Shown: in pieces, positions 59,218 through 64,000 of the stretch
Layout: each line of letters starts with the position of its first letter
Numbering within the stretch: position 1 is the first letter of the stretch
NCBI RefSeq assembly: GCF_000332515.2
Contig: NZ_AOGZ02000014.1
Coordinates: forward strand, 1,504,001-1,568,000
Origin: Leptospira wolbachii serovar Codice str. CDC
GTDB taxonomy: Bacteria > Spirochaetota > Leptospiria > Leptospirales > Leptospiraceae
Direction: 5' to 3'
Length of the DNA: 64,000 bases
Notes under the pieces: model-generated
Database searches by the model: none
What the model saw: only the letters and a program-made list of their open reading frames with translations
What the model was told of the DNA's origin: nothing
Made by a program: the position numbers and the translations under genes

Positions 59218-60624
59218 ATGAAAAAAACAATTCTCTTTCTTTCTCTCTTCATTCTCGGTTGTGCCAGTGATTACAACAAAATCATCAAAGCAACTGAGTC
59301 GGCGTACTATGGTCAGGATTATGACTCTGCCATTCCTAAAATTAGAGAACTCTACGAAGGTTCTTCTACTAAGGACAAACTTCTCTTTTTAATGGAAGCA
59401 GGTATGATCTTTCATACCAAGGGTGATTACGTAACCTCCAATAAAGTATTCAAAGAAGCAGAAGATTTAGCTGACAATATCAGGGTCAGCATGATGAGGT
59501 CAGGTCTTTCGTTTGTCCTTTCTGACAACGAATCCAATTACACCGGTGAAGACTTTGAAAGAGTTATGATCAAGTTCTACATTGCGAATAATTACCTGCT
59601 TCAAGGTGATACAGCTAATGCAAAAATTTATTTCCGAAGACTTGACTTCGAACTAAAAGAAATGCGTTTTATGGCAGCGGAATATCGCCAAAACAATGCT
59701 GCTAGACTCATCGATGCTTATGTTTCAGAAAAACTCGGCCGTTACAATGACGCTCGTGTCCAATATAAAAACATGGAACAACTTGTCGGCAAAAGTCAAA
59801 ATCTAATCGCCGACAGATATTTGTTAGCTGTTAGGGAAGGAGATTCTGGAGACCAGGCAAAATATGCAGCAGGGCGATCTAGTATACAAGCGTATAATAG
59901 TTCCATGCAAAGAACATCTCCAGAAAATGAAAAACTTTCTGAAGTCATCATCATCCATGAAGCCGGTAAATCTGCGATTAAAATGTCTCGAGGAAAACTC
60001 ATGGAAGATGAGTACTTTGCTGTGGCACTCAGGGGAGCAGTAGAAGTCGGACTTTATTCCAAAGGGGCAGGAGCTTCTCTTACTGGTGCGATTGCAGCAC
60101 TTTCCATTGCCGAAAATCCAATTCCTATCTATAAAGAAAGGGATCCAAATGGTTCTTTGCCTAAGAAATATTTCATCAATGGAGTGGATGTCGGTTATTC
60201 AGATATCATGAACAACTACTCTGAAACGGCGATGAACAACTTTAACGAAAATTACAAAACTCTGATCACAAAGAACCTTACATCTTTGTCATTAAAGATT
60301 GTAGCTGCTGTGATTGCATCGGAAGCGATGGCTCGTGCGATTGAATCCAGTGGGAAAAGCAAAAATAACGATTTGGTTTCTGGACTCATTCGAGTGGCGG
60401 CCGGTGCTGCAGCGGGACTTGCTGTATCTCAAACCATTGCCCCAGACCTACGTTGTTGGCGAACCATACCAGCAAACTTCCAAGTGAAACGTATCTTTTT
60501 AGCTCCCGGAGAATACGACTTTAAAGTCGAATCTCCAGGATCCATTGTGACAGCCGCACCGAAAAAACTCCTAGTGGAAGCCGGCAAACCGTTGTTTGTT
60601 TCGGTTCGCTCTTACTCCAATTAG
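59218..60624 (+). CDS. COG3014-like TPR lipoprotein
   Basis: 468 residues with a lipoprotein signal ending in LGCASD. The N-terminal half has TPR-like helices (about 25-220). The C terminus carries a Gly/Ala segment (about 385-405) and RCWRTIPANFQVKRIFLAPGEYDF, as in the COG3014 type. Such proteins are commonly next to LpoB-like lipoproteins, as here, 17 bp downstream. The biochemical role is unknown. Confidence 0.6.
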   Translation: MKKTILFLSLFILGCASDYNKIIKATESAYYGQDYDSAIPKIRELYEGSSTKDKLLFLMEAGMIFHTKGDYVTSNKVFKEAEDLADNIRVSMMRSGLSFVLSDNESNYTGEDFERVMIKFYIANNYLLQGDTANAKIYFRRLDFELKEMRFMAAEYRQNNAARLIDAYVSEKLGRYNDARVQYKNMEQLVGKSQNLIADRYLLAVREGDSGDQAKYAAGRSSIQAYNSSMQRTSPENEKLSEVIIIHEAGKSAIKMSRGKLMEDEYFAVALRGAVEVGLYSKGAGASLTGAIAALSIAENPIPIYKERDPNGSLPKKYFINGVDVGYSDIMNNYSETAMNNFNENYKTLITKNLTSLSLKIVAAVIASEAMARAIESSGKSKNNDLVSGLIRVAAGAAAGLAVSQTIAPDLRCWRTIPANFQVKRIFLAPGEYDFKVESPGSIVTAAPKKLLVEAGKPLFVSVRSYSN

Positions 60625-60625
60625 T

Positions 60626-61822
60626 TTAGTCGTTCTTTCTTCTTAAAAAAGCAGGAATGTCGTAGTCCTCTCCGTAGTTTTGAAACGGGGAGGATTGTTT
60701 CTGAGAAGAAAATCCTCGGTTCGATTGGCGGATGGAACGAGTTGAATCTTGTTCCTTTCCTAGTCCAGATTCCTTTTCCTCGCTCTTTCGAATGTATGAC
60801 AAAGGAGAAATCGATTCTTCTGAACCCACAACCTTTTGTTCTCTTTGGTACTGTTTCCCTCTTTTAGCAAAACCTGTAGCAATCACTGTCACTCGGATTT
60901 GCTCAGAAAGACTTGTGTCCTCATTCAGTCCGATGATAATGTTGGCATCGGGATCTGCTTGGGCTGTAATGATTTGCGAAACTTCATTCCATTCATGGAT
61001 GGTAAGATCGTTTCCGCCAGTCACATTGATAAGAAGGGACTTGGCGCCTTGAATACTAGAATCTTCGAGGAGAGTATTGTTGATGGCTTGTTCTACGGCT
61101 TCACTCACTCGAGTTTCTCCGCTTCCTTCCCCTACACCTAAAATCGCATCCCCAGTATCTTTCATAATGGTTTTTACATCGGCAAAGTCTACATTGATGA
61201 TTCCTGGGTGGTTTATGATATCGCTGATCCCACGAACACCGTTTAACAAGATATCATCGATCACACGGAAGGCCATATCTACAGGAGTGTTTTTATCCAC
61301 GACTTGAAAGATAGAATCATTACGAATGGTGATGAGAGTATCTACATTGGCACGGAGTTGGTCGATTCCGTGTTTGGCAAGTTCGGCTCGTCGTTTTCCT
61401 TCAAAGGAAAATGGGACAGTCACCACACCCACAACCAAACATTTCATTTCTTTGGCAATGGCCGCAATGATAGGAGCAGCTCCGGTGCCTGTTCCACCAC
61501 CCATACCCGCAGTGACAAAAACCATATCTGCACCTTTAAGGGCCGATACAATTCGCTCTTTATCTTCGAGGGCTGCCTTCTCTCCAAGTTCTGGATCCCC
61601 ACCAGCACCCATCCCACGAGTTACTTTATTACCTAATTGGATTTTGACTTCTACAGGAGATTTTAATAATACTTGTTCGTCGGTGTTCATCACAATAAAA
61701 TCAACACCCGTCATTTTTGCATGAACCATACGAGTGACGGCGTTCATTCCGCCTCCACCAACTCCAATGACTTTGATAATGGCAGGGCTTGTTTTTTCTT
61801 CTTCTAGGTACAACATCGACAT
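60626..61822 (-). CDS. ftsZ: Cell division protein FtsZ
   Basis: 398 residues. Tubulin-like GTPase that forms the division ring. GTP motif [10 protein letters not shown] (about 107-116), the T7-type loop region [10 protein letters not shown] and the conserved C-terminal peptide DIPAFLRRK that binds FtsA. A Ser/Gln-rich linker precedes it. Begins 4 bp after ftsA. Confidence 0.98.
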   Translation of the reverse strand: MSMLYLEEEKTSPAIIKVIGVGGGGMNAVTRMVHAKMTGVDFIVMNTDEQVLLKSPVEVKIQLGNKVTRGMGAGGDPELGEKAALEDKERIVSALKGADMVFVTAGMGGGTGTGAAPIIAAIAKEMKCLVVGVVTVPFSFEGKRRAELAKHGIDQLRANVDTLITIRNDSIFQVVDKNTPVDMAFRVIDDILLNGVRGISDIINHPGIINVDFADVKTIMKDTGDAILGVGEGSGETRVSEAVEQAINNTLLEDSSIQGAKSLLINVTGGNDLTIHEWNEVSQIITAQADPDANIIIGLNEDTSLSEQIRVTVIATGFAKRGKQYQREQKVVGSEESISPLSYIRKSEEKESGLGKEQDSTRSIRQSNRGFSSQKQSSPFQNYGEDYDIPAFLRRKND

Positions 61823-61826
61823 ATCC

Positions 61827-63065
61827 TTAGAGATTATTCTCCATCCAACGACGAACCTTCTTCATCCAACCGTCTGAATCAGATCCGGAATGCATGTTTC
61901 TTTGTTCTAGGTTTTGTATTTTTGAACTATATTTAATAAGACCAACGGCAGTGGCATATTCTGGTGAGGAAATTTTATCCACAAGCCCACTGAGTCCTGC
62001 AGGTTTCGCACGACCGACTGACAAACGTAATACTTCCTCGGCAGTGGCTTCAATTCCTTGTAACAGAGAGGTTCCTCCCGTAAGGATAACTCCTCCCGCC
62101 AAACTAGGCTTAAATCCTGACCGAACCAGTTCATGATCAATCATTTCTAAAATTTCACGAACCCGGGGTTCTAAAATTTCCACAAGTTCCTGGCGAAAGA
62201 CGGAACGGGATGGCCTTCCAGAGATCGAAGGAATTTCAAATTTTTCAGTAGGGTCCACCATATCAATGCGTGTGTGACCATAACGTTTTTTGATGACTTC
62301 TGCTGTTTCGACCGTGGTTTTTAAACCTATAGAAATATCGCTTGTGATGTGGAATCCGCCAAAGGGAACCACTGAGGAAAAAGCAATTCCGCCATCCACA
62401 TAGATGATGATGTCGCAGATTCCAGCACCGATATCAATGACAGCGGTTCCTAAATCTTTTTCACCCGAAGTGAGGATGGCTTCGGAAGAAGCAAGACTTG
62501 ATAATACCCGATCCATTTGCAATAGACCAGCTTGTTCTACACAACGATCAATATTATTGAGTGCTGTGTTTCCGCAGGATACAATATGAACTTCTGCCTC
62601 TAAACGAACTCCTGTCATTCCAATCGGATCTTTAATATTGACTTGGTCATCCACTTTGAATTCTTTCGTGAGAACATGGATCACTTGTTGATCATTCGGA
62701 ATATGGACAGCTTGTGCTGCTTCTACAACACGCATTATATCTGTTTCTGAAACGATTCGTTCTCTGTTAGTAACAGCGATGATTCCTTTTTCATTGAACC
62801 CATTTACCGACTTGCCAGAAACATTTACGACAACGGTATTCACTTCTTGGCCTGCCATGAGTTCGGCATCACCAAACGCCTCTATGATGGACTTAGTTGT
62901 AGTTTCTATGTTAACAATAGAACCGTTTTTAATACCGGCAGAAGGATAAACTCCCGTTCCAATAATTTCGATTTCATGATCACCCACAAGTCGCCCAATG
63001 ACAACTTTAACAAGAGAGGATCCCAAATCCAAGGCCGTTATGATCGGTGCATCATCATAGGTCAT
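61827..63065 (-). CDS. ftsA: Cell division protein FtsA
   Basis: 412 residues of the actin/Hsp70 fold, membrane-tethered FtsZ anchor. Phosphate loops [11 protein letters not shown] near residue 17 and [11 protein letters not shown], then [12 protein letters not shown]. The C-terminal amphipathic helix [13 protein letters not shown] fits the membrane-targeting sequence. Begins 1 bp after ftsQ. Confidence 0.97.
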   Translation of the reverse strand: MTYDDAPIITALDLGSSLVKVVIGRLVGDHEIEIIGTGVYPSAGIKNGSIVNIETTTKSIIEAFGDAELMAGQEVNTVVVNVSGKSVNGFNEKGIIAVTNRERIVSETDIMRVVEAAQAVHIPNDQQVIHVLTKEFKVDDQVNIKDPIGMTGVRLEAEVHIVSCGNTALNNIDRCVEQAGLLQMDRVLSSLASSEAILTSGEKDLGTAVIDIGAGICDIIIYVDGGIAFSSVVPFGGFHITSDISIGLKTTVETAEVIKKRYGHTRIDMVDPTEKFEIPSISGRPSRSVFRQELVEILEPRVREILEMIDHELVRSGFKPSLAGGVILTGGTSLLQGIEATAEEVLRLSVGRAKPAGLSGLVDKISSPEYATAVGLIKYSSKIQNLEQRNMHSGSDSDGWMKKVRRWMENNL

Positions 63066-63066
63066 A

Positions 63067-63798
63067 TTAGTGGTAAACGGCGTCCTCTCCTCTTAAATCT
63101 ATAGAAACAGCCTTAACAGATTCTGCTTCCATATAGGCAATCGAAGCATATAGTTTGCGAAACACATTCAATTCTAACTTATCTCCTAAGTATACTTTCA
63201 TGGAATTTGGAGATTTTAAATACAAAGTATAATTGCCATCACGTTCAACGCTGAGTTCGGAGATTCTGGATTTGAGTGCGGGATAAAGGGAAAGAGCATG
63301 TCGCATTTCTTTAGTGATATCAAAAATCTGTCTGCCTTCTAGTTTTTGTTCCCTCACGGTGAACTGCCCACTAATCACAATTAGATGATTAGCTAACACG
63401 CGATCTCTGGAAAGTATCTCCAGATTTTCATCCACTTCATACAGGGAATTTCCTACATGTATGACAAATTCAGCGACTTTCTCCTGTATATTGATAATCA
63501 AAAATCCATCGGGATCCCGGGTGATTCGAACCTTCCGAATCCTCGGATGGTTTGACAATCGTTTCTCCCATTCTTTCCAATCGGCTATGGTTGGTGCCTC
63601 TGGATCCACTCCCAAAGAGTGAAATACCTCAGCAGGAGAAAGAGCTATAAGGCCTTCCCACTCCACACGAACCACCGGTTTCACGGGTCTACCCCAACGA
63701 AAGACTAGTCCTAGAGCCACAAGACCCACAAAGACTAAAAGGATCGGAACCACACGCCCAAATCGTTTTTCTTTGATTTCTTGGGGGGTGTCAACCAT
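63067..63798 (-). CDS. ftsQ: Cell division protein FtsQ/DivIB
   Basis: 243 residues. One membrane helix (about 16-34) and a periplasmic POTRA-type domain with the FtsQ pattern ([36 protein letters not shown], shown partly). It is the first gene of the ftsQAZ run. No Shine-Dalgarno is seen, and a DnaA box lies 41 bp upstream. Confidence 0.9.
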   Translation of the reverse strand: MVDTPQEIKEKRFGRVVPILLVFVGLVALGLVFRWGRPVKPVVRVEWEGLIALSPAEVFHSLGVDPEAPTIADWKEWEKRLSNHPRIRKVRITRDPDGFLIINIQEKVAEFVIHVGNSLYEVDENLEILSRDRVLANHLIVISGQFTVREQKLEGRQIFDITKEMRHALSLYPALKSRISELSVERDGNYTLYLKSPNSMKVYLGDKLELNVFRKLYASIAYMEAESVKAVSIDLRGEDAVYH

Positions 63799-63838
63799 AT
63801 ATTGATTATGTCACATACTAAGGATGTTTGGAAAGCAT

Positions 63839-63847
63839 TTATCCACA
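63839..63847 (+). promoter_or_regulatory. DnaA box upstream of ftsQ
   Basis: TTATCCACA is a perfect 9-mer match to the DnaA consensus. It lies 41 bp upstream of the ftsQ start in a short intergenic gap. A single box is not an origin. Confidence 0.6.
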
Positions 63848-63853
63848 GGGTAC

Positions 63854-63883
63854 AAAAAAAGGCCAGGCGAACCTGACCTTTCT
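63854..63883 (-). terminator. Rho-independent terminator of the gene preceding ftsQ
   Basis: On the minus strand the stem AAGGTCAGG/CCTGGCCTT (63872-63880 with 63859-63867, one G-T pair) encloses a TTCG loop and runs into seven T (63860-63854). It lies 29 bp downstream of the stop of the partial gene at 63912. Confidence 0.85.
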
Positions 63884-63911
63884 CGCTAGTCTCAAAATGA
63901 ATTTGAGGTGC

Positions 63912-64000
63912 TTAGTTTTGTGCTACCCTCATAGAACCTTGGCTTAGATCCATAGAGATAGTTTGGTATTTTTTGGCTTCTTTTTCAAGAGCTTCTGCAC
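63912..64000 (-). CDS. Partial gene, C-terminal 28 residues only
   Basis: A minus-strand frame enters from the window edge and ends at TAA (63914-63912), reading AEALEKEAKKYQ at the start of the visible part and DLSQGSMRVAQN at the end. A terminator follows at once, supporting a real gene end. Too short to identify. Confidence 0.6.
   Translation of the reverse strand, partial: AEALEKEAKKYQTISMDLSQGSMRVAQN

Noticed and set aside
63839..63847. Chromosomal replication origin
   Set aside because: A single DnaA box without a box cluster, AT-rich unwinding region, dnaA or dnaN nearby.
1..64000. CRISPR arrays, tRNA, rRNA and insertion sequences
   Set aside because: No regularly spaced repeats, no cloverleaf or rRNA sequence and no transposase gene were seen.

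Overview
The window looks like a piece of a Leptospira chromosome, most likely a saprophytic (biflexa-type) species. The reasons are AT-rich low-GC DNA, many lipoproteins with the loose spirochaetal lipobox, an LpxA/arsenosugar/FtsQAZ gene complement that fits Leptospira, and a type of short intergenic palindrome. The species assignment is inference; no rRNA or tRNA gene is visible. The window holds about 55 protein genes with little spacing between them, many of them overlapping by 4 bp.

Region 1 (1-8670, + strand) is a respiratory nitrous oxide reductase and copper locus. The 3' part of nosZ is followed by a nosB-like membrane protein, nosL, nosD, nosF and nosY. Next come a Cys/His-rich small protein preceded by two FNR/CRP-type palindromes and a sigma70-like promoter, a lipoprotein with its own terminator, and a fusion of a PCuAC copper-chaperone domain to a Met-rich outer-membrane barrel.

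Region 2 (8671-17470, + strand) is an accessory block. Two inverted copies of a REP/MITE-like palindrome flank a GNAT acetyltransferase and a PhyH dioxygenase. After them come a DinB-like protein, a membrane protein, another GNAT protein, a PaiB-like flavin protein, a ChrA chromate transporter, a FAD dehydrogenase, a DUF2079 membrane protein and two lipoproteins.

Region 3 (17467-26060, - strand) is the most unusual system. It is a four-gene type I secretion operon in the order ABC exporter, HlyD adaptor, second ABC exporter, TolC-like protein. Both ABC proteins carry two N-terminal cyclic-nucleotide-binding-like domains and a C39-like domain that has lost its catalytic residues (architecture like cyanobacterial HetC). 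No cargo gene is obvious nearby. A HicA-like remnant lies just upstream.

Region 4 (26382-46093) is mostly core metabolism and housekeeping. It has a thiolase, a GT-B-like protein, an HPt protein, lpxA-galE, an M15 peptidase, a recG operon, gpsA and a MAPEG protein. It also has an operon of an AhpD-like protein, arsS, map and a hydrolase, an enoyl-CoA hydratase with an acyl-CoA synthetase, and a membrane-anchored MutS-like ATPase.

Region 5 (46160-64000) contains an AsmA-like protein and a YejBE/OppDF-type oligopeptide importer without a binding protein. An AttH/CrtC-like lipocalin and a PP2C-TPR phosphatase follow, then ispF, nadA, envelope lipoproteins including an LpoB-like/COG3014-like pair, and the division operon ftsQ-ftsA-ftsZ. 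A perfect DnaA box and a terminator lie upstream of ftsQ, and the window ends inside another - strand gene.
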